A stretch of 25,400 nt of DNA, taken from assembly GCA_017997825.1 (NCBI GenBank), contig JAGOEH010000029.1, positions 1-25,400 on the forward strand, read 5' to 3'. Positions 1-8,176 of this stretch are shown here, piece by piece. The notes beneath the pieces were generated by a model. That model did not search any database, was not told the origin of the DNA, and was given only the letters and a program-made list of their open reading frames with translations. Position 1 is the first letter of the stretch. Each line of letters opens with the position of its first letter. This DNA is from Candidatus Delongbacteria bacterium. GTDB taxonomy: Bacteria; JAGOEH01. The position numbers and the translations under genes are program-made.

Positions 1-1
1 T

Positions 2-115
2 CCCCAAATATTCATCGTTTATAAGGGATCACTCTGCTCATTCTTCCAAACCTTTGACGATGTAAAAGAAGCAGAGCAACCGGCAACACCCCCGACTCCG
101 GTCCCTCAAAATTGA
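2..115 (+). CDS. C-terminal fragment of an unidentified protein (partial, runs in from the left edge)
   Basis: An open frame enters at base 2 and ends at the TGA at 113-115, giving 37 visible residues. The fragment starts PQIFIVYKGSLCSFF and ends in a proline- and threonine-rich tail (AEQPATPPTPVPQN). The tail looks like a disordered C-terminus. The frame is credible as a real gene end because a perfect intrinsic terminator begins 10 bases after its stop codon. No family can be recognised from so short a piece, and the product is unknown. Confidence 0.55.
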   Translation, partial: PQIFIVYKGSLCSFFQTFDDVKEAEQPATPPTPVPQN

Positions 116-124
116 TTATAATCG

Positions 125-161
125 ATCCCCTTACGGAATCATCCGTAAGGGGATTTTTTTT
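125..161 (+). terminator. Intrinsic (Rho-independent) terminator
   Basis: A perfect 13-bp stem is formed by 125-137 and 142-154 around an ATCA tetraloop. The core arms are CCCCTTACGGA and TCCGTAAGGGG. The stem runs into an eight-base T tract (154-161). It sits 10 bases after the stop codon at 113-115, so it most likely ends the transcript of the gene entering from the left. Only 24 bases separate the T tract from the next start codon. Confidence 0.93.
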
Positions 162-185
162 AATCCAATCCGAAAGGAAACCCTC

Positions 186-932
186 ATGCCGAAATTACTC
201 CTGATCGGTTTATTGCTTTTTTGTTCGATTCTAGTCGGAACACTTACAGCTCGTCCGGTTCAGAAAAAAGGCACGCTCATCCCCCAACGTTTTGAAAAGA
301 AAATAAAAAAGCAATTGGAGTTGGCCTACTGGTTGTTTCTGCCGAACGATTATCACCCCAAATCCAAAACGGGTTATCCGATGATTCTGTTTCTGCACGG
401 AGCCGGGGAGCGGGGAGATGATCTGGAAAAGGTCAAAATTCACGGAATCCCCAAGGTTGCCATGGCGGATTCCACATTTCCCTTTATCGTCCTGGCACCC
501 CAGTGTCCGGAAAACGGCTGGTGGACGGAATACAGCGATGAATTAAACGGCTTGATCGAGGCCGTCATTGAGCACTACGCGGTAGATACCAATCGGATCT
601 ATATCACCGGATTAAGTATGGGGGGATTCGGCACCTGGGACATGGCTATCAGGTATCCCCACCGCTTCGCCGCCATCGCCCCGATTTGCGGCGGCTCGCT
701 TCCCATTCTGGCTCACCGCATCCAGCACCTCCCCGTTTGGGCCTTCCACGGGGTCAAGGATCCGGTGGTTCCGGTCGCCTTCTCGGAAGAGATGATCAAA
801 AAACTTCAATCCTTGAATGCTCCGGTCAAATTAACCCTTTATCCCGATGCCGGTCATGACTCATGGACCGAAACCTATAACAATCCCGAACTCTATCAAT
901 GGTTTTTGTCTCAAAAGAAAGCCAATCAATGA
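186..932 (+). CDS. Exported alpha/beta hydrolase (esterase/peptidase-like, COG4099-type)
   Basis: A 248-residue secreted serine hydrolase. The N-terminus (MPKLLLIGLLLFCSILVG) is a signal peptide. The alpha/beta-hydrolase core follows: LFLHGAGERGDD (about 68-79) supplies the oxyanion strand, GLSMGG (142-147) is the nucleophile elbow with Ser144, Asp192 lies in HGVKDPVVP, and His224 lies in DAGHDSW. The GAGERG and LAPQCP motifs resemble the predicted-peptidase/PHB-depolymerase-like esterases; the substrate cannot be told. A GAAAGGAAA Shine-Dalgarno precedes the ATG. The stop overlaps the start of the downstream dipeptidase as ATGA, so the two are probably translated together and may act on extracytoplasmic peptides or esters. 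An intrinsic terminator ends 24 bases upstream and leaves no room for a promoter in between. Confidence 0.88.
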   Translation: MPKLLLIGLLLFCSILVGTLTARPVQKKGTLIPQRFEKKIKKQLELAYWLFLPNDYHPKSKTGYPMILFLHGAGERGDDLEKVKIHGIPKVAMADSTFPFIVLAPQCPENGWWTEYSDELNGLIEAVIEHYAVDTNRIYITGLSMGGFGTWDMAIRYPHRFAAIAPICGGSLPILAHRIQHLPVWAFHGVKDPVVPVAFSEEMIKKLQSLNAPVKLTLYPDAGHDSWTETYNNPELYQWFLSQKKANQ

Positions 933-2593
933 AATATACCCTGACTGTTCTCCTGCTAACGATAACCTTATGGCCTTCCCTCACATCGGCCGAGGTAATT
1001 ACACTCCATGGAATCATCCATGATTGCCACACCCAGAAAATCGTCGACTCGGTCCACATTCAAGTCATGAATCGATCCGATTCCAGCATCGCCAAAACAC
1101 TGAGCAAATCCAGCGGACGTTGGAGTATTCAGCTTACAACTACCGCCATCGATGAATCCGACTCCTTGTCTGCACTTCCAATGATGATTGCCGACAACTT
1201 CCCCAATCCATTCCGCCAATCCACCACCATTCCGTTTCATCTCTCCCGGCGAACCCCCCTGGTGGTTACCGTATATAATATCCTGGGGGAAACATTGGAC
1301 CGGCGATCCCTGGATCTAGGAAGCGGATCCTATCAGATCGGCTGGCAAAGCCTGGGCGCTCCCTCCGTTTTGCTGGTCAATTTCACCTGTGAAACCCAAA
1401 GCCGTACCATCAAGATGCTTCAATTGGATGCCGGTTCAGGCGGACTGTGCAACCCGGTTTCTATCGGCGATCATGGAACGGTTGCCGGCCACCTTAATCG
1501 ATCGACCGGATCATCCCTCCTCTCGACCGATCTGGTAATCCGGTTCAAGCGCTTCGACTACCTCGAAGATTCTATCCTAATCTCCCTTCCGGCTACCGAC
1601 ACCATTAAAACTCTGATGGAAAGCATTCATCATCACGCCTTCTTCATCGATCTGCATAATGACATTTTGGAACGCACCTACGGGGTGGATTATGATTGGG
1701 GAATCCGTCATACGACCAAATACCACACTGATATTCCCCGATTACAGGAGGGAGGGGTTGACGCCCAGTTTTTTGTGCTGTGGGTTGATCCGGATTTTAC
1801 TGAAAGCTATTTCGATATTGCTCAGGGCTTTATCAATACCTTTCATCACCAGCTCGGTCGCTATCCGAGCCTGATCGGACAGGCCCGATTGGAGAGTGAA
1901 ATCACGGAACTGAATGCCGGGGGTAAGATCGCCGCCATTCTGGCTGCTGAGGGCGGACATATTCTGGAGGATGATCCGGATCATTTGATCGAATTGTACC
2001 GCCAGGGAGTCCGATACCTGACGATCACCTGGAACAACAGTACCGATTGGGCCATATCGGCTCAGGATTCACGCTCCGAAACCCAGGGATTGTCCGAATT
2101 TGGCCGTCAAATCATCAGGACCATGGATTCTCTCGGGATAATCATTGATATCTCCCATACCGGAATTCAAACAATCCGGGATATTCTAGAGGAAACCCGG
2201 AATCCCATCGTCGCCACCCATTCCGGAGCTTATTCGGTTCGCCCGCATTACCGGAACCTCAAAGATGATCAGATTGTAGCTATCGCCGAAAAGGGTGGAC
2301 TGATCGGGGTGGTTTTCTATCCCAGTTTTTTGACTGCTACCGGCAAAGCCAAGATCGACGACGTAATCCGGCATATCGACTATATCGTAAATCTGGTCGG
2401 AATTGACTATGTGGCCATCGGTTCCGATTTTGACGGCATGGAATCGACTCCCAGCGGATTGGAAAACGTCTCCAAATTCCCTAACCTGACAAAAGAACTG
2501 CTACGGCATGGATATACGCCTGCGGATGTTCAGAAAATCCTGGGACAAAATATGCTGCGTGTCTGGCATGACGTCGTTGAGCATCCTCTTTAA
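929..2593 (+). CDS. Exported M19 (renal/membrane-type) dipeptidase with N-terminal FlgD/T9SS-like domain
   Basis: A 554-residue zinc dipeptidase of the M19 family. I chose ATG 929 because it overlaps the previous stop (ATGA) and opens directly into a signal peptide (MKYTLTVLLLTITLWPSLTSA). A longer in-frame start at 899 lies inside the upstream gene. Residues about 85-168 form a FlgD-like/T9SS type A-like immunoglobulin domain (NFPNPFRQSTTIPF, then VVTVYNILGETL). The M19 domain fills about 235-550. Its metal-ligand motifs are present: DLHND (His243, Asp245), AAEGGH (Glu341), DISH (His410), THSGAYSVRPH (His431) and GSDFDG (Asp500). M19 enzymes hydrolyse dipeptides, often with a D-residue. The fused domain would normally be a C-terminal sorting or anchoring module; here it comes before the enzyme. 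Confidence 0.9.
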   Translation: MKYTLTVLLLTITLWPSLTSAEVITLHGIIHDCHTQKIVDSVHIQVMNRSDSSIAKTLSKSSGRWSIQLTTTAIDESDSLSALPMMIADNFPNPFRQSTTIPFHLSRRTPLVVTVYNILGETLDRRSLDLGSGSYQIGWQSLGAPSVLLVNFTCETQSRTIKMLQLDAGSGGLCNPVSIGDHGTVAGHLNRSTGSSLLSTDLVIRFKRFDYLEDSILISLPATDTIKTLMESIHHHAFFIDLHNDILERTYGVDYDWGIRHTTKYHTDIPRLQEGGVDAQFFVLWVDPDFTESYFDIAQGFINTFHHQLGRYPSLIGQARLESEITELNAGGKIAAILAAEGGHILEDDPDHLIELYRQGVRYLTITWNNSTDWAISAQDSRSETQGLSEFGRQIIRTMDSLGIIIDISHTGIQTIRDILEETRNPIVATHSGAYSVRPHYRNLKDDQIVAIAEKGGLIGVVFYPSFLTATGKAKIDDVIRHIDYIVNLVGIDYVAIGSDFDGMESTPSGLENVSKFPNLTKELLRHGYTPADVQKILGQNMLRVWHDVVEHPL

Positions 2594-2675
2594 TCCGGCA
2601 TTGCCCCAACGAAAAGCCTCCAATCCGGCCTGACTGCAAATTACCCGCCCATACCCAGTCAGATGCAAATATATA

Positions 2676-2703
2676 TTGACAAACGCTTTTCTTTGCTTAT
2701 ATT
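2676..2703 (+). promoter_or_regulatory. Sigma-70-type promoter of the 2797-5573 operon
   Basis: TTGACA (2676-2681), a 16-bp spacer, then TATATT (2698-2703). The -35 box is a perfect consensus. It lies in the 2594-2796 gap in front of the NTF2-like lipoprotein gene and predicts a transcript start near 2710. An 8-bp inverted repeat, ATCCGGTC (2711-2718) and GACCGGAT (2738-2745), lies in the predicted leader. It could be an operator or a weak hairpin, but the words are common in this genome. Confidence 0.8.
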
Positions 2704-2796
2704 ACCTCTAATCCGGTCCGATCAATCCAGAATCATAGACCGGATGATCTTCAACCGTTTTAACACCGTTTGTTAATCTGTATGGAATTCCATCCT

Positions 2797-3336
2797 ATGA
2801 TCGACCGGATCGATAAAACCACCATCCTGATCTGTCTCTTGATTTATTCAGGATCAGCCATACTATGGATTTCCGGATGTTCCCAATGGAATCCATTCAT
2901 GCCTGAAAAGGCTCCGGTCAACCTGATGATTCAGGACACGGTTCAAACACCCGAATTGTTGATCAAAACCTTCCAGCAGGCCTATGCCGATCGGGATCTG
3001 GACACCTATCTGAGCTGTCTGTCCGAGCAGTTCATCTTTATCATGCAGGATGATGATCAGGCCTATTATCAGCTCAAGAACAACTGGTGGGACAAATCCA
3101 AGGAAGAGGAATTGAACCGCAACCTATTTACTCATGCGACCGATATTCAGCTGAAACTGATCTATGCCTCCTCACAGCAGGTCAGTGACAGCTTGTGCCG
3201 GTACAAGTATCAGTATCAGCTTACCGTCTATGATGACAATGAAACCCGCTACGATGCCGATGGATTTGCGGCGTTTGAAATGGTAAAAAAAGGTCCGGCA
3301 TGGAAAATAGAAAAATGGCAAGACTTGGCTTATTAG
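2797..3336 (+). CDS. NTF2/SnoaL-like lipoprotein of unknown function
   Basis: A 179-residue lipoprotein. A signal sequence leads to the lipobox WISGC, so Cys28 would be lipidated. The body looks like an NTF2/DUF4440-type fold: an N-terminal helix (PELLIKTFQQAYADRDLDTYLSCL) followed by alternating strands that end in FAAFEMVKKGPAWKIEKWQDL. Such domains bind small ligands or act as assembly modules, and no catalytic residue can be assigned. The start is uncertain. ATG 2797 gives a normal-length signal peptide, ATG 2782 is also in frame, and neither has a clear Shine-Dalgarno. It is the first gene of a four-gene operon, and its 3' end overlaps the next gene by 37 bases in another frame. Confidence 0.75.
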   Translation: MIDRIDKTTILICLLIYSGSAILWISGCSQWNPFMPEKAPVNLMIQDTVQTPELLIKTFQQAYADRDLDTYLSCLSEQFIFIMQDDDQAYYQLKNNWWDKSKEEELNRNLFTHATDIQLKLIYASSQQVSDSLCRYKYQYQLTVYDDNETRYDADGFAAFEMVKKGPAWKIEKWQDLAY

Positions 3337-3932
3337 GATTCTTGGTGATGATCGGGTGCGCCGGATCGATCCGGTGGCAGGATCATCCGCTCATGACCAA
3401 CCGGGAAATGGTCGAGAAGCTGATGATATCCCGAATCACCACCGTTTTGGATTCCATTCCGATTGATCGGTCCGAACTCATGATCAAATCGTTATCGATC
3501 CATCCCCACGGATATCTGGTCGATCATCATATCCGACAGTATTTTCTTGACCGAAAATCGGTCACCCTGCGGATGGATAGCAGCGCCATTCCCTGCGGCC
3601 GGATTGAATACCGCATCGAGCTTCTGGGGATCAGCCTGGAAAAGCTGAATCGGGCCTATCTGTTTCAAACCCGATATTTCAGCCGCCGTGCTGATCTGAT
3701 CATCAACTGTCACCTTGTGGACAGTTCAAACCGGCTTCAATCCTCATTTCAAATCCAAGGGTCCCTCTCCGACACCCTGCCGGCTGATCTGGCCTTATCC
3801 CTGGAATCAACGCCTCCCCTGATCATCAAACAACCACCCCAGGAACAATCCAACCCCCTGATCGAAGGAATCGTAACCGTCATGATTATGATCACAGTCC
3901 TGTATCTATTCTATGTTGACAAAGAGGGTTGA
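3300..3932 (+). CDS. Putative lipoprotein with a C-terminal membrane helix, unknown function
   Basis: A 210-residue protein with no recognised family. An N-terminal hydrophobic stretch ends in LVMIGC, a plausible lipobox with Cys20 as the modified residue. A hydrophilic middle (about 25-185) contains predicted strands and helices. A second hydrophobic segment near 188-206 is followed by DKEG. The start at 3300 has AAAGG about six bases upstream; ATG 3315 is an alternative that shortens the n-region. The gene overlaps the upstream lipoprotein gene and is followed 12 bases later by the barrel-like gene. That suggests coupled expression and a shared envelope role. Lipidation plus a C-terminal helix in one small protein is unusual. 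Confidence 0.68.
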   Translation: MENRKMARLGLLGFLVMIGCAGSIRWQDHPLMTNREMVEKLMISRITTVLDSIPIDRSELMIKSLSIHPHGYLVDHHIRQYFLDRKSVTLRMDSSAIPCGRIEYRIELLGISLEKLNRAYLFQTRYFSRRADLIINCHLVDSSNRLQSSFQIQGSLSDTLPADLALSLESTPPLIIKQPPQEQSNPLIEGIVTVMIMITVLYLFYVDKEG

Positions 3933-3944
3933 CGGACCATCGGC

Positions 3945-4622
3945 ATGAAGGCTTTTTATTATATTCTTCTGATCGATCTGATCCTGGTTGGGCCGATAAC
4001 GGCTGACTCCGGCTCCACTTCCCGTCACACTGGGTTTCGACAGTTTTCAATCATGGCCTCCTACATCAATCCAACCGGATTGAATCGCCATTCCCGGGAT
4101 ATTTTGAACACCCATGCCATTCAAGCTTCACCTCCCTCGATCCATTACGGAGGAAAGCTGCGTTACGACTATTGTCCCTGGAGGATTCATTCCCGATGGA
4201 ATACGGGGATCAGTCTGGAGGGAATCTATTATATGAGCAATGTAAATTTCCCTCCCAGCCAAAATTATAGCGGATTAAGTACGGATATGGGAGCTGTATT
4301 GATCGGTCCGGCGCTCTATTATGAGGTGATCCGGCACTCCGATTATATTATCCGGGCAGGTTTGATATCGGAATTGGGCTTGATTCATTATGCCTATCAA
4401 CTGATCCCCAGCCGGTCACTATCCAAGATCGGATCCATCGTTCAGATTGATGTACCGGTTCAAGTGGCCATCGCCTCTTCGGATCGATTCCGGCTGATGC
4501 TGGACGGAGGATTTCACCTGTTTTTTTCCCGGGATGTCCGGATCGATCTGGCCTATCCTTCACCCAAAACCGGACTCAACGCCCATGGATTTTATATTGG
4601 ACTGAGCTTGAGTACCTATTGA
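3945..4622 (+). CDS. Exported, outer-membrane-beta-barrel-like protein
   Basis: A 225-residue exported protein. The N-terminus (MKAFYYILLIDLILVGPITADS) is a signal peptide ending near AD/S. The mature part is a series of short amphipathic strands rich in Tyr, Gly and Ser (YGGKLRYDY, TGISLEGIYYMSN, LRAG-like turns). It ends with FYIGLSLSTY, an alternating strand with a terminal aromatic residue, which is typical of small outer-membrane barrels. No family was recognised. It sits 12 bases after a lipoprotein gene and 15 bases before the PAP2-like gene. A role in envelope structure or lipid handling is an inference from position only. Confidence 0.7.
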   Translation: MKAFYYILLIDLILVGPITADSGSTSRHTGFRQFSIMASYINPTGLNRHSRDILNTHAIQASPPSIHYGGKLRYDYCPWRIHSRWNTGISLEGIYYMSNVNFPPSQNYSGLSTDMGAVLIGPALYYEVIRHSDYIIRAGLISELGLIHYAYQLIPSRSLSKIGSIVQIDVPVQVAIASSDRFRLMLDGGFHLFFSRDVRIDLAYPSPKTGLNAHGFYIGLSLSTY

Positions 4623-4637
4623 AATGGAAACGGATTG

Positions 4638-5573
4638 ATGTGGAAAAAAATTCAGCAATTCATTTTTCAGCTTCGCTTAGAGGAGCTGATCGCTCTGGTT
4701 TTTCTGGTTCCATCCTGGATTATCACTATTCGGGCCAATCTTTATTTTTACCAAGCCGGATTGGATATTCCGCGGCGCTTCTACGGTGGAATCTGGCGCC
4801 TGATCATCACCATGATTGTAATCCTGATTTTCTTTTGGTTTGTAAAACGGAAACCGTGGTGGTGCTATACCGGCTGGTTGCGCGAGGTCATGCCCTTTCT
4901 TTTCTGTGTAGCCATTTATACCAATCTCCATGATACCATCCATTTTGTCAATCCCCATGATATCCACGATGTCCTGATTCGGATTGACGGATGGATGTTC
5001 GGGGTCCAGCCCTGCGTTTGGGCCCAGCAGTTTTATCACCCGATCTTAACCGATTATTTCAGTATCAGCTATATGAACTATTTCTTGATATCGGTCATCG
5101 TGGTGCTCTACCTATTGCTGAAATCACGCCGAGCAGCAATGAGACAGGCGCTGATCGGAACCATCCTATGTTTTTATGTGGGCTACTTTTTGTATATCCT
5201 TTTTCCGGCCGCCCCGCCCCGCTTGGCTCTGGCCGATCAGTTCGTCCGTGATTTTTCAGGCGGCTGGATTACCCAGGCCCAACATCGGATCATCGATATC
5301 AATCCATCCTCGTCCCGGGCGGCATTTCCCAGTCTACACTGCGCTATCACCCTGATCAGTCTGATCTATGCCTGGCGGTTTTCCAAACCGTTATTCCGGC
5401 TGCTGCTGATCCCTGGAATCAGCCTGGTGATCGCAACCGTTTACCTCCGCCATCACTATGTGATTGATATCCTGGCCGGATTCGGATTGGCCGTAGCTGT
5501 CCATCAGCTTGCTCCCCGTCTGGACAATGCCTGGAACCGGCTGGCCGGCCACACGGATTCACCCCCCGACTGA
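4638..5573 (+). CDS. PAP2-superfamily integral membrane protein (Aur1/inositol-phosphorylceramide-synthase-like)
   Basis: A 311-residue polytopic membrane protein of the PAP2_3/Aur1-like branch. Several hydrophobic helices (about 18-35, 54-69, 84-95, 146-162, 172-190, 236-246, 252-270, 276-290) surround the active-site motifs. FPAAPPR (189-195) is typical of this branch. The motif RAAFPSLH holds Ser232 and His234, and LRHHYVID holds Arg271, His273 and Asp277. Family members remove phosphate from, or transfer head groups between, lipids at the membrane surface. The exact substrate is unknown; phosphatidate, prenyl diphosphate and a sphingolipid are all possible. ATG 4638 was chosen because GGAAA lies seven bases upstream; a TTG at 4635 is also possible. 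It is the last gene of the 2797-5573 operon. Confidence 0.85.
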   Translation: MWKKIQQFIFQLRLEELIALVFLVPSWIITIRANLYFYQAGLDIPRRFYGGIWRLIITMIVILIFFWFVKRKPWWCYTGWLREVMPFLFCVAIYTNLHDTIHFVNPHDIHDVLIRIDGWMFGVQPCVWAQQFYHPILTDYFSISYMNYFLISVIVVLYLLLKSRRAAMRQALIGTILCFYVGYFLYILFPAAPPRLALADQFVRDFSGGWITQAQHRIIDINPSSSRAAFPSLHCAITLISLIYAWRFSKPLFRLLLIPGISLVIATVYLRHHYVIDILAGFGLAVAVHQLAPRLDNAWNRLAGHTDSPPD

Positions 5574-5641
5574 AATAACCCGATTCCCATCAGCTCCAAT
5601 CCTGCCTGAATCGCTCCGATCCGCCATGATCCCATACCCGA

Positions 5642-8176
5642 TTAATCCAGCATGACCTGATAAATGATCCGGATTAAATCATCCATGGTATAAGGTTTCT
5701 GCAGAAACCGGCACCGGCCATATTTCATCATGTCTTCTGTACGCTCATCATGGACAAATCCGCTGGCAATGATGACTCTGATCATAGGATCAATTTCCCG
5801 AATCCTTTTGAACGTCTCACTCCCCGACATGACCGGCATATTCATATCCAGGATCACCAGGTTGATCATCGATCGATGCTGATCAAACAGGCTGATTCCC
5901 GCCTGACCATCCTGGGCCTGCAGTACATCATATCCAATATGTTCCAGCATCTGAACCACTACATTCCGAACATCTTCTTCATCATCAATCATCAGAATGG
6001 TACCCATCGCCTCCAGGTTTTGAGGAATCTCACCCGCCATTTCCGGTGGATCAACCTGCAGCAGCGCCGGCAGAAAAATATGAAAAACGGATCCCTGGCC
6101 GGGTTGTGATTCCACCTCGATCAATCCGCGATGCTGATGAATACTGTTATAAACCATGGTCAACCCCAAGCCGGTCCCCCTCCCTTTCTCCTTGGTGGAA
6201 AAAAACGGATCGAAAATTTTTGAAAGGATTTTGGGTTCCATTCCTACTCCGCTATCCCGGACGCTGATCTGCCAGAATTCACTAATATCGGAAAGTTCGG
6301 GATGATTGGTTACCAAGGCGGAATCGGATAAAGCCAGTGACAGCTCAAATTGCAGAACACCGCCGGCTAACTCGGGATCATTCCGCATCAGCGTCATGGC
6401 ATGCATAGCATTAACAGCCAGATTCAACAATACCTGCTCAATCTGAGCCACATCCCCATAACACATCGCCACCTCATGCGAAAAAAGAGATCGTATCAGG
6501 ATCTTTCGATCAAAGGTGTTTTGACAGATGGCAACAATCTGGCGGATCACCTTGACCAGATCGACCGGCTCGAAAGTCAGATCCTGTTTACTGACCAGCA
6601 TCAGCAATTGCTTCACCATATCCGAAGCCCGTTCTCCGGCCTGCTCGATGGTTTTAATATAGTCCTGCAAACGAAGAGGAATTCCGGCCGGAGGGGACAG
6701 AAACTCATGCTTGATCAGTGAAATAGTGCCGATAATCCCCATCAGCAGATTATTAAAATCATGGGCCAACCCTCCGACCATCGTGCCGATCGTCTCCATT
6801 TTCTGGGTCTGGCGAAGCTGGTTCTCAACTTTTTCCAATTCGGTGACATCATCCATTCGGATGGCAATCTCTTCATTCCGGCTTCCCGTCAATGGAAATA
6901 TCGAAATATCCATATACCGGTCATCCATGCGGGTGATAACTTTGCGCCCGACATAGCGCTGCTGTCCGGAATTAAATACCTCCTGCCACAGCGATTCATC
7001 GTTTTTCAGAACGGGTATCAACTCAACCAGGAGATTATTTCTGGCTTTTAGCGCCGGAATACCGGTAAAAACCTCAGCGGCATAATTCCATTCTTGAATG
7101 CGGCCGTGGCGATCGACAGAGATCAGTATCGAGGGCATTGAATCGATGATATTTTTAAGATAAAGCCTGATCTGATCCAGCTCTTCTTCATTCCGTCGGA
7201 TTTTGTCAATGGCCTGCGCAATCTGTTGACTCTTCTCGGAAAACGCTTCCAACAGCATGGCCGGTTCCCGGTAGCGGTAGAACCGGTAGGGCATTTCCCG
7301 GCGATTGATATCCCAAATCCGAAGCCATTGGGCAATATGGCCGATCGGGCGTAAAAAAAGATAGTATTGGAGGATGATCTTCAGTATCACCGATCCGCCC
7401 AATAACACCATCAGGTATAAAAAGTATAATGAAAGCGATTTATAAACCCGGAACACATAACTCTCGGGAGTCAGCAAAACAATATCATTTTCCAGCATCG
7501 CGCTGTGCAGGCGCGAAAAAAAATAGTTATCATCACCAATCCGAATCGTCTGTTCGGTAATCGGAGGTAACACATTGAGAGGAAAGCCGCTTCGGGTCGA
7601 TGAAATGACATAGCCGTCAGGGGAGGTGATGAGAATAAGGCTTTGGTTGTATTCGGTCAATTCGATCAGGTCCTGATTCAGTTGACCCAGACTGATTCTT
7701 CCGACCCAGGTTCCATCCGGCTTAAAGCTGACAATATACAAGCTAAGCTGCTCATCTTCAATCGAACGGATAATCGGGGAATAGATTGTTCCCTGGGATT
7801 TGACGGCCTTCAGGAATGTGTTGAGTCGACTGCCGGCGATGCTATAGCCGGAAAATATCCGGCTGCGGGGATCCTTTTTGATGATTCGGGCGATCCTCTG
7901 CTGATCCGACAAAGCATAGATATCGGAGAAGCCGCTCAGAACACCTAATGCGCCTTTATTGTCACCTAAACCGAGATGACTCTCAAAATCACGAACACTA
8001 TTCCGGACATAATTACCGATGATAATGTCAATCTTATTGATATCGGCCAATTGATCGGCCAGGAAACTATCCCGTACATTCCGGTGCAGAAATTGAGCAA
8101 TCAGAATAATCAAGGCCAGCGCGATCACCAGTGAGATCAGTTCAATCTGAGTAAATACACCACGAATCGATTTCAT
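5642..8176 (-). CDS. Membrane hybrid sensor histidine kinase (PAS-HisKA-HATPase-REC), third gene of the sensory operon
   Basis: An 844-residue hybrid kinase. Two membrane helices (about 11-29 and 249-270) flank a periplasmic domain (30-248) that may be Cache-like. A linker and coiled coil, then a PAS domain (about 335-445), lead to the H-box [11 protein letters not shown] with His472. The ATPase domain shows [10 protein letters not shown] (Asn589), DSGVG (641-645) and GTGLGL (667-672). A C-terminal receiver domain has Asp731/Asp732, the phosphoacceptor Asp777 (VILDMNMP), Ser805 and Lys827, all intact. There is no output domain after the receiver, so phosphate must pass to a partner encoded elsewhere. 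Its ATG overlaps the stop of the binding-protein gene (ATGA), a strong sign that the two are made together and may form a receptor complex. Confidence 0.92.
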   Translation of the reverse strand: MKSIRGVFTQIELISLVIALALIILIAQFLHRNVRDSFLADQLADINKIDIIIGNYVRNSVRDFESHLGLGDNKGALGVLSGFSDIYALSDQQRIARIIKKDPRSRIFSGYSIAGSRLNTFLKAVKSQGTIYSPIIRSIEDEQLSLYIVSFKPDGTWVGRISLGQLNQDLIELTEYNQSLILITSPDGYVISSTRSGFPLNVLPPITEQTIRIGDDNYFFSRLHSAMLENDIVLLTPESYVFRVYKSLSLYFLYLMVLLGGSVILKIILQYYLFLRPIGHIAQWLRIWDINRREMPYRFYRYREPAMLLEAFSEKSQQIAQAIDKIRRNEEELDQIRLYLKNIIDSMPSILISVDRHGRIQEWNYAAEVFTGIPALKARNNLLVELIPVLKNDESLWQEVFNSGQQRYVGRKVITRMDDRYMDISIFPLTGSRNEEIAIRMDDVTELEKVENQLRQTQKMETIGTMVGGLAHDFNNLLMGIIGTISLIKHEFLSPPAGIPLRLQDYIKTIEQAGERASDMVKQLLMLVSKQDLTFEPVDLVKVIRQIVAICQNTFDRKILIRSLFSHEVAMCYGDVAQIEQVLLNLAVNAMHAMTLMRNDPELAGGVLQFELSLALSDSALVTNHPELSDISEFWQISVRDSGVGMEPKILSKIFDPFFSTKEKGRGTGLGLTMVYNSIHQHRGLIEVESQPGQGSVFHIFLPALLQVDPPEMAGEIPQNLEAMGTILMIDDEEDVRNVVVQMLEHIGYDVLQAQDGQAGISLFDQHRSMINLVILDMNMPVMSGSETFKRIREIDPMIRVIIASGFVHDERTEDMMKYGRCRFLQKPYTMDDLIRIIYQVMLD

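Noticed and set aside
899-928. Longer N-terminus for the dipeptidase from ATG 899
   Set aside because: It would put ten polar residues before a clear signal peptide and lie inside the upstream gene; ATG 929 overlaps the upstream stop as ATGA.
2711-2745. ATCCGGTC/GACCGGAT inverted repeat as a definite operator
   Set aside because: The arms are only 8 bp with a 19-base gap, and ATCCGG/CCGGAT words are very common in this sequence, so chance is likely.
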